Origin: Marinoscillum sp.
GTDB taxonomy: Bacteria; Bacteroidota; Bacteroidia; Cytophagales; Cyclobacteriaceae
Direction of reading: 5' to 3'
Assembly: GCA_024305105.1 (NCBI GenBank)
Contig: JAMWZA010000001.1
Location: 62,001-126,000, forward strand
DNA: 64,000 nucleotides
Shown: in pieces, positions 45,715 through 54,687 of the stretch
Layout: each line of letters starts with the position of its first letter
How positions within the stretch are numbered: position 1 is the stretch's first letter
Made by a program: the position numbers and the translations under genes
Notes under the pieces: model-generated
Databases searched by the model: none
Told to the model about the DNA's origin: nothing
What the model saw: only the letters and a program-made list of their open reading frames with translations

Positions 45715-46311
45715 ATGTCGAAAAAGTCTTACAGAAGAGAACTCACTGAGTGGCTGATTATTGTGGTCGTTGGCCTCACCCTTTACTTCACCGGCCTGCA
45801 CACCGAAGCTATTGGCTTGGTGCAACGTGGTTTGCTCGCTACAGGTATCATTCAACCAGACAAAGTCGAAGATACTCGCTATGCAGATTACAATTTTTAT
45901 TTGACAAACATTTCTGGTCGTCGGCTTTCATTCGAAGAATTCAAAGGACAAACGATCTTCTTAAACTTCTGGGCTACGTGGTGTCCTCCATGTATAGCTG
46001 AAATGCCGGATATAGAAGATCTGTATCAGAAAAAAGGGCAAGAAGTGGCTTTCGTGATGATCTCACTGGACGAGAACAGAGATAAAGCAAGAGCCTTTGT
46101 CGACCGAAAAGGATACGACTTGCCGATTTATTTTTTGGAATCGGGGTTACCCAATACATACGATACGCATTCCATCCCTACTACATATGTGATTTCTCCC
46201 TCTGGCAAACTGGTAGTGGAAAATCATGGTATGGCTAAATATGATTCTGAGAGCTTTCGATTGCTCCTGGATCAGTTAAATCAGTCAGCAATCAACAGCT
46301 TACCCAACTGA
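45715..46311 (+). CDS. TlpA-like membrane-anchored thioredoxin protein
   Basis: A 198-residue protein with one N-terminal membrane helix (LIIVVVGLTLYFTGLHT, about 14-30) and a periplasmic thioredoxin domain with the active site WCPPC at Cys90 and Cys93, then SIPTTYVISPSGKLVVENHG carrying the cis-Pro. TlpA/ResA-like proteins reduce disulfides in the envelope, for example for cytochrome c or outer-membrane protein maturation. It sits alone; its coding end overlaps the end of the convergent glycerate kinase gene by 31 bp. No specific partner is evident. Confidence 0.88.
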   Translation: MSKKSYRRELTEWLIIVVVGLTLYFTGLHTEAIGLVQRGLLATGIIQPDKVEDTRYADYNFYLTNISGRRLSFEEFKGQTIFLNFWATWCPPCIAEMPDIEDLYQKKGQEVAFVMISLDENRDKARAFVDRKGYDLPIYFLESGLPNTYDTHSIPTTYVISPSGKLVVENHGMAKYDSESFRLLLDQLNQSAINSLPN

Positions 46312-47399
46312 TACGCCGTACGTTCCAGGTTTTGATAAGTGTATTTCATAGCCTTGTCAAGCTCTACCGGAGCATGAACTATAGGAAGGATTACATCAAA
46401 ATTGTCTAGTGGATTTAGCTCTGTATTAACTCCTCCTGATAAACCGATTACCCTAAGGCCGGATTCTTTGCCCAAACGTGCCACCAATCCAGGACCTTTT
46501 CCATAATTAGTCTGTTGATCAATTCGTCCCTCACCAGTAATCAGCACATCTGCTTGACTCAGGTGTTCATGAAAACCAGCCCACTCTAGAATTTGATCAG
46601 CTCCTGCTATCAGCTCCGCCTGAAGCAAACCATGAAGAATGGCAGCAACTCCACCAGCAGCTCCTCCATGTTTAAGATCATGTACATGTGTGCCGTTTAA
46701 CTCCTCTATCAAGTCAGCTAGATTTTTAAAAGCATCGTTAAACCAATGAACATCACGTTCTTCACATCCTTTTTGTGGACCAAAAACGGCGGCAGCTCCC
46801 TTCTCCCCTATTAACGGATTGGTTACATCACATAATATGATAATCTTGCACTGATCTGTGACTTCTGTCAGCACTTCAGTTTCCATACGATCGATTCGTT
46901 GCAGATCGGACGGTTTGGGATTCTTGATGATTTTTTCCCCATCATAAAACTTCACGCCCAAAGCAGCCAAAATTCCCAGCGCTCCATCAACTGACGCACT
47001 TCCTCCGATGGTCAGGTAAATCTTGGTCGCTCCATGCGATAAAGCAGTCTGAATTAGCTCACCTGTACCAAAGGTCGTGGCAGTCCAGGGATCCAGTTCA
47101 CCAATTAACCGAATACCTGATGCTTCCGCCAATTCGATTACCGCAAACCGACTTTCATCATGCCATCCATAAGTAGCAGTCACCCGATTCTCCATTGGTC
47201 CCTCCACTTCTTTGGTATACAATTCTGCTCCGAGGTATTTGACAATTACTCCCAGAGAACCATCACCTCCATCGGCGATTGGTAGTTGCACCGTCTCGAT
47301 TTGATCAGAGGCCTCTCTAAGCCCTCGGTCGATCGCTTCTGCAGCATCCTCCGCACCTAGTGCGCCTTTAAAAGCGTTGGGACAAATAAGTATCTTCAT
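46281..47399 (-). CDS. glxK: Glycerate kinase (GlxK/GarK type)
   Basis: The 372-residue enzyme phosphorylates D-glycerate with ATP to 2-phosphoglycerate. Family marks are ICPNAFKGALGAEDAA at the start, PIADGGDGSLGV, EVEGPMENRVTATYGWH, TIGGSASVDGALGILAALG, and the late DVLITGEGRIDQQTNYGKGP with LSGG. Cytoplasmic; usual length. It follows sixA directly: its ATG is adjacent to the sixA stop. Convergent overlap with the TlpA-like gene is 31 bp. It could feed glycerate into glycolysis; no other glyoxylate gene is near. Confidence 0.92.
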   Translation of the reverse strand: MKILICPNAFKGALGAEDAAEAIDRGLREASDQIETVQLPIADGGDGSLGVIVKYLGAELYTKEVEGPMENRVTATYGWHDESRFAVIELAEASGIRLIGELDPWTATTFGTGELIQTALSHGATKIYLTIGGSASVDGALGILAALGVKFYDGEKIIKNPKPSDLQRIDRMETEVLTEVTDQCKIIILCDVTNPLIGEKGAAAVFGPQKGCEERDVHWFNDAFKNLADLIEELNGTHVHDLKHGGAAGGVAAILHGLLQAELIAGADQILEWAGFHEHLSQADVLITGEGRIDQQTNYGKGPGLVARLGKESGLRVIGLSGGVNTELNPLDNFDVILPIVHAPVELDKAMKYTYQNLERTAYQLGKLLIAD

Positions 47400-47873
47400 T
47401 TACAAATAGGATTGAATTTTACCGTTCCCTTTTGAAACTTCATTCCAGTCATCAATTTCGAAAACCAACTGAACCAATTGTCCGGGCACCATGCCTACGT
47501 AAGCTCGACCAGTCATGTACTCCACCAAATAACTCAGTCCAGGATTATGTCCGATAACCAATAAACGCTCCACTGAGGACTCAACTGAGGCAATTAGCTT
47601 AAACAAAAACTGTACGGAAGCTTCATATATTCCTTCTACATATTCCAGAGGGGAATTAATGCTCAAGTTTTCAACAAGAATTGAACAGGTCTCTTTCGTT
47701 CGTACAGCCGGGCTCACTAACAATTTATTTGGCTCAAAACTTTTTGATTTGAGGTTAATTGAAAGTTGTTCTATACCTTCGATTCCTAATGAACTGAGCG
47801 GTCGGTCAAAGTCGTTCATTTGATAACCACCTGACGCATGACCATGTCTCAATAAAAAAAGTTTCTTAACCAT
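47400..47873 (-). CDS. sixA: SixA-type phosphohistidine phosphatase
   Basis: A 157-residue member of the histidine phosphatase (phosphoglycerate-mutase-like) family. The RHG motif lies at residues 9-11 (LFLLRHGHASGG), KLLVSPAVRTKETCSI holds the second Arg and the motif VIGHNPGLSYLVEYM holds the second catalytic His. SixA dephosphorylates phosphohistidine in His-Asp phosphorelay or PTS proteins in Escherichia coli; whether it does here is unknown. It forms a two-gene unit with glycerate kinase. Confidence 0.85.
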   Translation of the reverse strand: MVKKLFLLRHGHASGGYQMNDFDRPLSSLGIEGIEQLSINLKSKSFEPNKLLVSPAVRTKETCSILVENLSINSPLEYVEGIYEASVQFLFKLIASVESSVERLLVIGHNPGLSYLVEYMTGRAYVGMVPGQLVQLVFEIDDWNEVSKGNGKIQSYL

Positions 47874-47995
47874 TTATATAATATTGTGTTAAGCGAATAT
47901 GGTGTCCTTAAAGATACCCTGACACTGTAGACCGTCCAATTCTTTAGGGAATTAATAAATTTTAAAGATATTTACCGCCTTAAAAAATTTAAAAC

Positions 47996-50329
47996 ATGGC
48001 AAAAAACCTGGTTATAGTAGAGTCACCGGCAAAAGCGAAAACGATAGAGGGTTATTTGGGTAAGGATTACCAGGTAAAATCATCCTATGGTCACGTACGA
48101 GATCTTCCGAAGGGTGATTTCGCAATAGATATTGAGAATGGATTTGAACCTACCTATAAGGTTTCATCTGATAAAAAGGATGTCATTAAAGAATTGAAAA
48201 AACTGGCCAAAGAGTCAGAAACAATCTTCCTTGCATCGGATGATGACCGTGAAGGAGAGGCGATTTCCTGGCACCTGCACAAGGCGCTGGAACTAGATGA
48301 TGCGAAAACAAGACGCATTGTTTTTCGGGAAATCACCAAAAATGCGATTCAGAATGCGATTGAGAACCCAAGAGGTATCGATGAGGATTTAGTTAATGCA
48401 CAGCAAGCAAGACGAATTCTTGATAGGCTCGTGGGGTATGAACTTTCTCCTGTGCTTTGGAAAAAAATTCAGGCAGGATTATCCGCAGGTCGGGTACAAT
48501 CGGTGGCCGTACGCATGGTAGTGGAGCGCGAGCGTGAGATTGATCAATTCACTCCTACTTCGAGCTTTAAAGTAACTGCTCTTTTTGATCTGGGCAATGG
48601 AAAAATCCTTAAAGCAGAACTACCGAAGAAATTTTCTAATGAAGGAGACGCTCTTGCATTCTTAGAAAGTTGCAAACCGGCTGAGTTCAATATTGAAAAC
48701 CTCGAGACCAAGCCAGCTAAAAAATCACCGGCACCTCCTTTCACCACTTCTACCCTACAGCAGGAAGCCAGTAGAAAACTAAGTTTCCCGGTTACTTTAA
48801 CCATGTCTGTAGCTCAGAAGCTTTATGAAGCAGGTAAAATATCGTACATGAGAACAGACTCCGTAAATCTGTCTAATGACGCGATAGCCAGTGCCAAAGG
48901 AGAAATCACCAAAGCTTTTGGTTCAGAATTCTTTAAGGAAAGACATTTCAAAACGAAGAGTCAGGGAGCTCAAGAGGCTCACGAAGCAATACGGCCTACC
49001 AACTTTGCAGTACAGAATGCAGGTAAGGATGACAAAGAGCAAAGACTGTATGAGCTTATCTGGAAACGAGCCATTGCCTCTCAGATGGCAGAAGCTCAGT
49101 TGGAAAAAACGACAGCCACTATTGGCATTAGTACCAATGATGACAAACTGGTGGCAAGGGGAGAAGTGATCAAGTTTGAAGGATTCCTTAAAGTTTATAT
49201 AGAATCCACTGATGATGAAGACGATGAAGAGCAGGCAGGGATGCTTCCTCCTCTGAATGTAGGTCAGGAACTGGACTTAAAAAGCATGCTAGCCAAGGAA
49301 GGCTTCACGCGTCATCCACCGAGATACACGGAAGCCAGTCTGGTGAAAAAATTAGAAGAAATGGGTATTGGTCGTCCTTCAACCTATGCTCCGACCATCT
49401 CTACGATTATCAAGCGAAACTATATCGCCAAAGAAAACCGCGATGGTCATGAGCGAAACTACCGCGAAGTACATCTGGCAGGTGGGGATATCAATACAGT
49501 AACCAATACAGAAATCACTGGAGCGGAAAAAAACAAACTCTTCCCTACCAATACCGCCATGGTAGTAAACGACTTCCTGGTAGAGCATTTTCCCAATGTG
49601 ATTGACTTTTCGTTTACGGCAAAAGTTGAACAGGAATTTGATGATATCGCTCAGGGTAAGATAGGCTGGAGAGATATGATTAAGGCTTTCTATGGAGGGT
49701 TTCACACCAAAATCGAAAGCACCGAACAGCTCAAAAGATCAGAAGTCAAAGCTGGTCGGGAGCTTGGGACGGATCCTAAAACGGGCAAAACAATTACAGC
49801 CAAGCTGGGTAAATATGGAGCATACGTACAACTCGGTGAAATGCCTGAAGACGAAGAGGAAGGAGAAAAGCCTCAATTCGCAAGTCTGAGACATGGTCAA
49901 CTGATAGAAAGCATCACACTGGAAGAAGCCGTGGAGCTTTTCAAACTACCTCGTGAATTGGGTGAATTTGAAGGTGACATGATGACGGCAGCTATTGGAA
50001 GATACGGTCCATACATTCGTCATGCTGGTAAATTTGCATCTCTAAAACCAGAACAAGATCCTTTATCAATCACTGAAGAGGAGGCCATTGCATTGATTCT
50101 CGAAAAGAGAGAGCAAGATGCCAATAAGTACATCAAAACCTTCGATGAAGATGAGAATGTAATGGTCTTAAATGGACGATATGGCCCATACATCAAGTTT
50201 GGAAAGAAAAACGTTAAAATTCCAAAAGATAAAAAACCAGAAGAACTGACTTTCGAAGAGTGTAAAGAACTCGCTGATAAAGCACCAGAAAAGAAAAGAG
50301 GTGGTTTTAAGCGCAAGGCAAAAAAATAA
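47996..50329 (+). CDS. topA: DNA topoisomerase I (type IA)
   Basis: The 777-residue enzyme relaxes negative supercoils. The Toprim domain opens at VIVESPAKAKTIEGYLG with the metal motif SDDDREGE at 81-88; the catalytic tyrosine is Tyr284 in ISYMRTDSVNLS. After the core, the four-cysteine zinc fingers of the Escherichia coli enzyme are absent; three repeats of the IGRYGPYI/LGKYGAYV type (about 605, 665 and 725) form the C-terminal DNA-binding part, followed by a lysine-rich tail. This C-terminus is normal for Bacteroidota. The ECF sigma gene follows after 47 bp on the same strand. Confidence 0.96.
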   Translation: MAKNLVIVESPAKAKTIEGYLGKDYQVKSSYGHVRDLPKGDFAIDIENGFEPTYKVSSDKKDVIKELKKLAKESETIFLASDDDREGEAISWHLHKALELDDAKTRRIVFREITKNAIQNAIENPRGIDEDLVNAQQARRILDRLVGYELSPVLWKKIQAGLSAGRVQSVAVRMVVEREREIDQFTPTSSFKVTALFDLGNGKILKAELPKKFSNEGDALAFLESCKPAEFNIENLETKPAKKSPAPPFTTSTLQQEASRKLSFPVTLTMSVAQKLYEAGKISYMRTDSVNLSNDAIASAKGEITKAFGSEFFKERHFKTKSQGAQEAHEAIRPTNFAVQNAGKDDKEQRLYELIWKRAIASQMAEAQLEKTTATIGISTNDDKLVARGEVIKFEGFLKVYIESTDDEDDEEQAGMLPPLNVGQELDLKSMLAKEGFTRHPPRYTEASLVKKLEEMGIGRPSTYAPTISTIIKRNYIAKENRDGHERNYREVHLAGGDINTVTNTEITGAEKNKLFPTNTAMVVNDFLVEHFPNVIDFSFTAKVEQEFDDIAQGKIGWRDMIKAFYGGFHTKIESTEQLKRSEVKAGRELGTDPKTGKTITAKLGKYGAYVQLGEMPEDEEEGEKPQFASLRHGQLIESITLEEAVELFKLPRELGEFEGDMMTAAIGRYGPYIRHAGKFASLKPEQDPLSITEEEAIALILEKREQDANKYIKTFDEDENVMVLNGRYGPYIKFGKKNVKIPKDKKPEELTFEECKELADKAPEKKRGGFKRKAKK

Positions 50330-50376
50330 GCCTTCACTTTTGTAAGAAAGATATATCAATCATCATCTAACCTATT

Positions 50377-50847
50377 GTGTCCGAACTATTCTTTAAATCA
50401 TTCGTGACTGAAAATATGGGAGTAATCACCCATATCTGTAGAGCATACGCAGCGAATGAAGAAGAATTAAAGGATTTGATACAAGAGGTGACCATCCAAT
50501 TATGGAAATCTCACCAAAAGTTTAAAGGTAACTCGAAAATATCCACATGGGTATATCGAGTAACCTTGAACGTCTGTCTGGCTATTAATCGAAAGAAAAA
50601 GATCGATACTGAACCAATGAGCAGTGTCGACTATGAAGAAGACACAGACCATACAGAGCGCGAACAAATTGAGATGCTCTATCGGGCCATTAGGCAGCTA
50701 AAAGAAAGTGAAAGAGCGATCATCTTATTGTATCTAGAGAAGAAAAGCTATCAGGAAATCAGTGAAATTCTGGGAATAACCGTTTCGAATGTAGGTGTGA
50801 AAGTGAACCGATTAAAAGATAAACTGAAGACAATGATCAATGGCTAA
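50377..50847 (+). CDS. ECF-type RNA polymerase sigma factor
   Basis: A 156-residue sigma-70 family factor that starts with a GTG at 50377 (MSELFFKSFVTENMGVITHIC). Region 2 shows in DLIQEVTIQLWKSHQKFKG and STWVYRVTLNVCLAINRKKK; region 4 in AIILLYLEKKSYQEISEILG and NVGVKVNRLKDKLKTM. It is followed immediately, with an 8-bp overlap, by a membrane protein that fits an anti-sigma role. The signal and regulon are not evident. Read-through from topA is possible because only 47 bp separate them and no terminator is seen. Confidence 0.9.
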   Translation: MSELFFKSFVTENMGVITHICRAYAANEEELKDLIQEVTIQLWKSHQKFKGNSKISTWVYRVTLNVCLAINRKKKIDTEPMSSVDYEEDTDHTEREQIEMLYRAIRQLKESERAIILLYLEKKSYQEISEILGITVSNVGVKVNRLKDKLKTMING

Positions 50848-51433
50848 GGATATTGACATCATAGCGCTTTGGGATAAGGGGAAACAGTTAGATTCTTCCC
50901 CAGAAATTGACATAGATAAAGCCATCTCATCCAAGTCAAAAGGAACACTCTATTGGATCAAGCTGATTTTAACCATTGAATTCTGGATCAATACTATTGC
51001 ATTACCTCTATTTGTATATTTTCTCATAATTCAGGACAAAGACTATATCTGGGGAGGACTGGCGGTCTTCATTACCATCCTTTACCTTTTTTATTATCAA
51101 TTCCTTATCGGACAGATCAAAGGGTTTAGTTTGGAAGAGGATGTTCGGACAAGCCTGAAAAAACTTTATGGTTATCTGAAATTTTTTCTACTCCACTACA
51201 AAGTGGTCATTTGGGTTTCACTAGCCATAGGTCTTCTAAAAGGTTTCATTGAAGATGTACCCCAACAGTCTACACCGGAGCAGATGGCCAAACCAATGTT
51301 TTGGATAGTAACAATAGCCGTTTCAATTTTCCTTGCAAGTATTGTAGGTGCAGTCATGCACTTGATGGTTCACCTTATATACGGTCGTAAAATCAAACGA
51401 CTCAAAAAACTGGTTAAGGAATTTTCAAATTAG
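50840..51433 (+). CDS. Membrane protein, probable anti-sigma partner
   Basis: A 197-residue protein whose start codon lies inside the sigma gene. The N-terminal 40 residues are cytoplasmic (DIIALWDKGKQLDSSP) and are the likely sigma-binding part; then come four hydrophobic segments (IKLILTIEFWINTIALPLFVYFL, WGGLAVFITILYLFYYQ and a pair near 120-170) and a basic tail (YGRKIKRLKKLVKEF). I see no zinc-binding HxxxC motif of classical anti-sigma factors. The assignment rests on gene order, overlap and topology, not on a recognised domain. Confidence 0.6.
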   Translation: MAKDIDIIALWDKGKQLDSSPEIDIDKAISSKSKGTLYWIKLILTIEFWINTIALPLFVYFLIIQDKDYIWGGLAVFITILYLFYYQFLIGQIKGFSLEEDVRTSLKKLYGYLKFFLLHYKVVIWVSLAIGLLKGFIEDVPQQSTPEQMAKPMFWIVTIAVSIFLASIVGAVMHLMVHLIYGRKIKRLKKLVKEFSN

Positions 51434-51439
51434 AGCACC

Positions 51440-52504
51440 TCAAACCATTTTGAGATGCTCTTCTAAAGAATGTATCGTCGCATCAACGACCAGTTCATAA
51501 AATGGCTCTGGATTATTATCTAACTGCACGGACTTCAGCGCCTTGTAATAAGCCAGTCTGCTCTCTCCATCACCTTTTATATGAGTCAAAGAGTACCCAT
51601 TTTGAAGTAAGACCATATTCATAAGCAATCGTGAAGTCCTACCATTTCCATCAATAAACGGATGAATACTTACCAGTCGTTCATGAACCTCAGCGGCCAT
51701 GATTATCGGATGAAGACGTTTCTTTTGTTTATTGAAGTAACTAAAGAAGTCCTCCATCAACTTTTCAATCATATAAATCTGAGCAGGTTCATGTTTACTT
51801 CCAGAAATCCGAACGGGAACAGACCGATAAACACCCGCGTTCTTCGTATCCACACCTTTAAGAATCAACCGGTGCAAATCCAACACATTACGTTTAGTCA
51901 ATCCAACCTCATCACCCACTAACTCTTCTAGAAAATTTAATGCATCTACATGATTTACCGCCTCCAGATGCTCGCGCATAGATTTCCCACTAATGGTCAA
52001 TCCCTCATTTACGACGAGTTGTGTCTCCTGTAGAGTGAGTGTATTTCCCTCGATACGATTGCTCTCAAAAGTATTTTCTACCTGGAAATACTCCTTCATC
52101 TTCAGGAGCTGGGTATGATTCAAGGGTCTTTTTGCCTGCCATTCGGTTTTCAACTCATCAGCATACCGAATTCGATCGATTATGGTATCACTTACCACCG
52201 GCAGGTCATAAGTCTTGGATGCCATTAGGTATTCTATTCGACTCTCAGCAAGAATTAATGCCTCTCTGGCTTCCGGTTGGTACGCAACCAAACGTACTAC
52301 CTTCTCCGCCAGCCACTCTGCTTTCACCTCATTCTTATCCAGATTCAGCGTCGCAACAAGTTGATCCAACTGAAATTCTGTAGGTATGCGGTTACCACTT
52401 TCAAAACGGCTGATCAGTGTCGCATCCACATCAAGCTTGTTAGCTAACTCTCTGGCTTTTATCCCACGACTTGTTCTCGCATGTTTCAAAATATCAGCTA
52501 ACAT
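51440..52504 (-). CDS. HTH-Fic protein
   Basis: A 354-residue protein. Residues 6-60 are a Cro/CI-type helix-turn-helix (KARELANKLDVDATLISRFESG). Residues 125-340 are a Fic domain with the active motif HPFIDGNGRTSR (281-292). The inhibitory motif SNRIEGN at 148-154 matches the (S/T)xxxE(G/N) consensus N-terminal to the Fic core (class II), so AMPylation should be self-restrained until relieved. Fic proteins transfer AMP to protein hydroxyls. The fused HTH suggests direct autoregulation at the operator seen at 52523-52539. No separate antitoxin gene is present. Confidence 0.93.
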   Translation of the reverse strand: MLADILKHARTSRGIKARELANKLDVDATLISRFESGNRIPTEFQLDQLVATLNLDKNEVKAEWLAEKVVRLVAYQPEAREALILAESRIEYLMASKTYDLPVVSDTIIDRIRYADELKTEWQAKRPLNHTQLLKMKEYFQVENTFESNRIEGNTLTLQETQLVVNEGLTISGKSMREHLEAVNHVDALNFLEELVGDEVGLTKRNVLDLHRLILKGVDTKNAGVYRSVPVRISGSKHEPAQIYMIEKLMEDFFSYFNKQKKRLHPIIMAAEVHERLVSIHPFIDGNGRTSRLLMNMVLLQNGYSLTHIKGDGESRLAYYKALKSVQLDNNPEPFYELVVDATIHSLEEHLKMV

Positions 52505-52522
52505 AACTTGCCTATAAATATC

Positions 52523-52539
52523 ATGACAAATTTAGTCAT
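52523..52539. promoter_or_regulatory. Imperfect palindrome before the HTH-Fic gene
   Basis: ATGACAAATTTAGTCAT is a 17-bp near-perfect inverted repeat (seven of eight pairs match) 19 bp upstream of the Fic start codon. It is a candidate operator for the fused HTH domain. Confidence 0.45.
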
Positions 52540-52555
52540 CTTAAAATTAAAACAA

Positions 52556-52579
52556 AAACCGGTTAATAATAACCGGTTT
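52556..52579 (-). terminator. dnaN terminator
   Basis: AAACCGGTTA (52556-52565) pairs perfectly with TAACCGGTTT (52570-52579) across a 4-nt loop; on the minus strand the stem runs into TTGTTTTAATTTT. It lies 11 bp after the dnaN stop. Confidence 0.85.
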
Positions 52580-52589
52580 GAATTTCTTC

Positions 52590-53714
52590 TTATACGTAAT
52601 TATTCAACATCACTGGCATCACGAGCAATAAGATATCTTCGTTTTCATCCTGCTCTACTGGCAAGATAATTCCAGCTCTGTTAGGCGCATTCAGTTTTAA
52701 CGTTATTTCTTTCGCATCTACGTTATTCAGCATTTCAATAAGAAACTTCGCGTTGAATCCGATTTCAATATCCTCACCATCATGCTCACAAGAAAGTCTT
52801 TCGTTTGCTTCGTTTGAGAAGTCAAGGTCTTCTGCAGAAATCATTAATTCGCTACCAGTGATCTTCAGACGAACCTGATGGGTCGTTTTATTGGCATAGA
52901 TCGCGATACGTTTCAATGAACTCAACAATTCCGCTTTGTTGATATTCATTGCATTCTCATTATCTGAAGGAATCACGTTATCATAATCAGGGAAACGCTC
53001 ATCGATCAAGCGACAAATCATTTTAACGTTATTGAAACTGAAGAATGCATTGGATGCATTAAACTCAAGGTTCACATTCGTGTTTTCGGATGGAAGTGTA
53101 GCTTTTAACAGCGTTAGTGCTTTCCTCGGTATGATCATGCTATGCGCCATATCCGATGCTACGTCTACTCTTCTGTAGCGAATCAATCTGTGGCTATCAG
53201 TAGCAACAAATGTCGTATTCGTCTCATCCAATTTGATGTAAACACCAGTCATCGCTGGGCGCAACTCGTCGTTACTCGTAGCATAAATTGTGCTGTTGAT
53301 CGCCTGAGCCATTACTCCAGAAGACATATTTACAGAATAACCGTCCGACACGGTAGGTATTTTTGGAAAATCTGTTGCATTCTCGCCCGAGAGCTTATAG
53401 CGTCCATTGTCCGAATTGATCTCAATACTGTAAGTGTCAGCATCAATGGAGAAAGTCACCGGCTGTTCTGGTAAGTTTCTCAATGTTTCCAACAATATTT
53501 TGGCCGGAATAGCAATGTTGCCATCCTCTTTTGCTTCCACTTCTAATTCAGTGATCATACTCGTTTGTAGATCAGAAGCTGTAATAGTCAATGTACCATC
53601 GCTAATTTCAAACAAGAAGTTTTCAAGAATAGGCACAACAGGATTTGTCGTGATTACTCCATTTATTGCTGAAAGTTGCTTAAGTAGATAAGATGATGAT
53701 ACTATAAATTTCAT
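52590..53714 (-). CDS. dnaN: DNA polymerase III beta subunit (sliding clamp)
   Basis: The 374-residue clamp has three repeated domains. The N-terminal MKFIVSSSYLLKQLSAINGVI, the central AINSTIYATSNDELRPAMTGVYI and the C-terminal ILLVMPVMLNNYV are typical; the last matches the MPM motif next to the protein-binding pocket. It ties the polymerase to DNA. Here it follows the DUF4340 gene and the gld genes on the same strand, separated by 69 bp and with its own promoter-like element. dnaA is not adjacent, which is usual in Bacteroidota. Confidence 0.97.
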   Translation of the reverse strand: MKFIVSSSYLLKQLSAINGVITTNPVVPILENFLFEISDGTLTITASDLQTSMITELEVEAKEDGNIAIPAKILLETLRNLPEQPVTFSIDADTYSIEINSDNGRYKLSGENATDFPKIPTVSDGYSVNMSSGVMAQAINSTIYATSNDELRPAMTGVYIKLDETNTTFVATDSHRLIRYRRVDVASDMAHSMIIPRKALTLLKATLPSENTNVNLEFNASNAFFSFNNVKMICRLIDERFPDYDNVIPSDNENAMNINKAELLSSLKRIAIYANKTTHQVRLKITGSELMISAEDLDFSNEANERLSCEHDGEDIEIGFNAKFLIEMLNNVDAKEITLKLNAPNRAGIILPVEQDENEDILLLVMPVMLNNYV

Positions 53715-53723
53715 TCGCGTCGA

Positions 53724-53747
53724 GATTTCAATTGGGCGTCAAATTTA
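53724..53747 (-). promoter_or_regulatory. dnaN promoter with element shared with tex
   Basis: On the minus strand TAAATTTG (53747-53740) fits the -7 consensus and is followed by ACGCCCAAT and GAAATC, 10 bp before the ATG. The same ordered pieces precede tex at 45626-45649. No TTG at the usual -33 spacing is seen. Confidence 0.55.
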
Positions 53748-53783
53748 AGAACAAAAATTGAGATTTGAAGACATCTAAACAAC

Positions 53784-54686
53784 TCAGTCTGTCTGCTTAA
53801 AATCTTTATTGCTCAAAAGGATTTGTGACATGCGCTGATCATCAACCACAAACAGCGACTCATCATATGTCATCACTAAAAAAATACGGTCTCCCTCCAT
53901 CTTAGGGAAGATTTCCAACATGATTGGTAAATCGGAATTGATAGACTCGATGGTCAATGTAGCAAACGAAGGTTTGGTAGATAAACTATCATATTCCTTT
54001 ATTCTACCTGGACTTAGCCATTCATTAACCTGAAAGTATTGAAACTGATTCAAATACGCTACCACTTTATTGGAATCCAATTGCTGAACTCCTTCCATGA
54101 TAAAAAAGTCGTCATCAAACTCAATCTCCAGGTCTTCGCTTGTTTCGTCTCGATAATCAAGTGTCAGCTTCTGAATAGTCCTCCAGCTTTCATTCATCAC
54201 GACTCGATCCCGCCATTGATCTTTGTTTAACTCAAATACACCTCCAACATATTCATTGTATCCTGGTATTTGAACCTGATAGACTTCCTCCTCTCCTTTC
54301 ATGGAGAAATAGGTTCTTGTTTTCGTGGGATTACCCCAAACAGTAAACTCCATCGGATCTTCACCTAGCAAAGCAACACTCACTCCTTCTCCAACCGGAA
54401 TATCTACTGGCTTCTGAACTCTCACTCTTTTTAAAATGGAAAAAAGCAACGTGTTGAGTGACGGATCCATCCGATACTCACCATTTATAAGCCAGATATC
54501 TCTACCCGACCTGGTAAACTCCATATCATTCAGCTTTATGGAAGCAATGCTAGAAGTGTCCCGTACGACAAATTTTTCCTCATCAAATGATATGCCCAGT
54601 GACTTCTTTCCCATAAACAGAAAGAGGACATTCACGAGGAGAAGAATTAATAATATAAGAATCAAATAACGAACCTTACCCTTCAT
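53784..54686 (-). CDS. DUF4340 domain protein of the gld operon
   Basis: A 300-residue protein with one N-terminal membrane helix (LILILLILLLVNVLFLF) and a periplasmic region with the DUF4340 pattern (WLINGEYRMDPSLNTLLFSIL; VYQVQIPGYNEYVGGVFEL). DUF4340 proteins are found beside GldG-type ABC components, as here: the gldG stop is 1 bp away. The likely role is a membrane-anchored accessory of the Gld ABC transporter. No catalytic residue is known for the family. Confidence 0.82.
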   Translation of the reverse strand: MKGKVRYLILILLILLLVNVLFLFMGKKSLGISFDEEKFVVRDTSSIASIKLNDMEFTRSGRDIWLINGEYRMDPSLNTLLFSILKRVRVQKPVDIPVGEGVSVALLGEDPMEFTVWGNPTKTRTYFSMKGEEEVYQVQIPGYNEYVGGVFELNKDQWRDRVVMNESWRTIQKLTLDYRDETSEDLEIEFDDDFFIMEGVQQLDSNKVVAYLNQFQYFQVNEWLSPGRIKEYDSLSTKPSFATLTIESINSDLPIMLEIFPKMEGDRIFLVMTYDESLFVVDDQRMSQILLSNKDFKQTD

Positions 54687-54687
54687 A

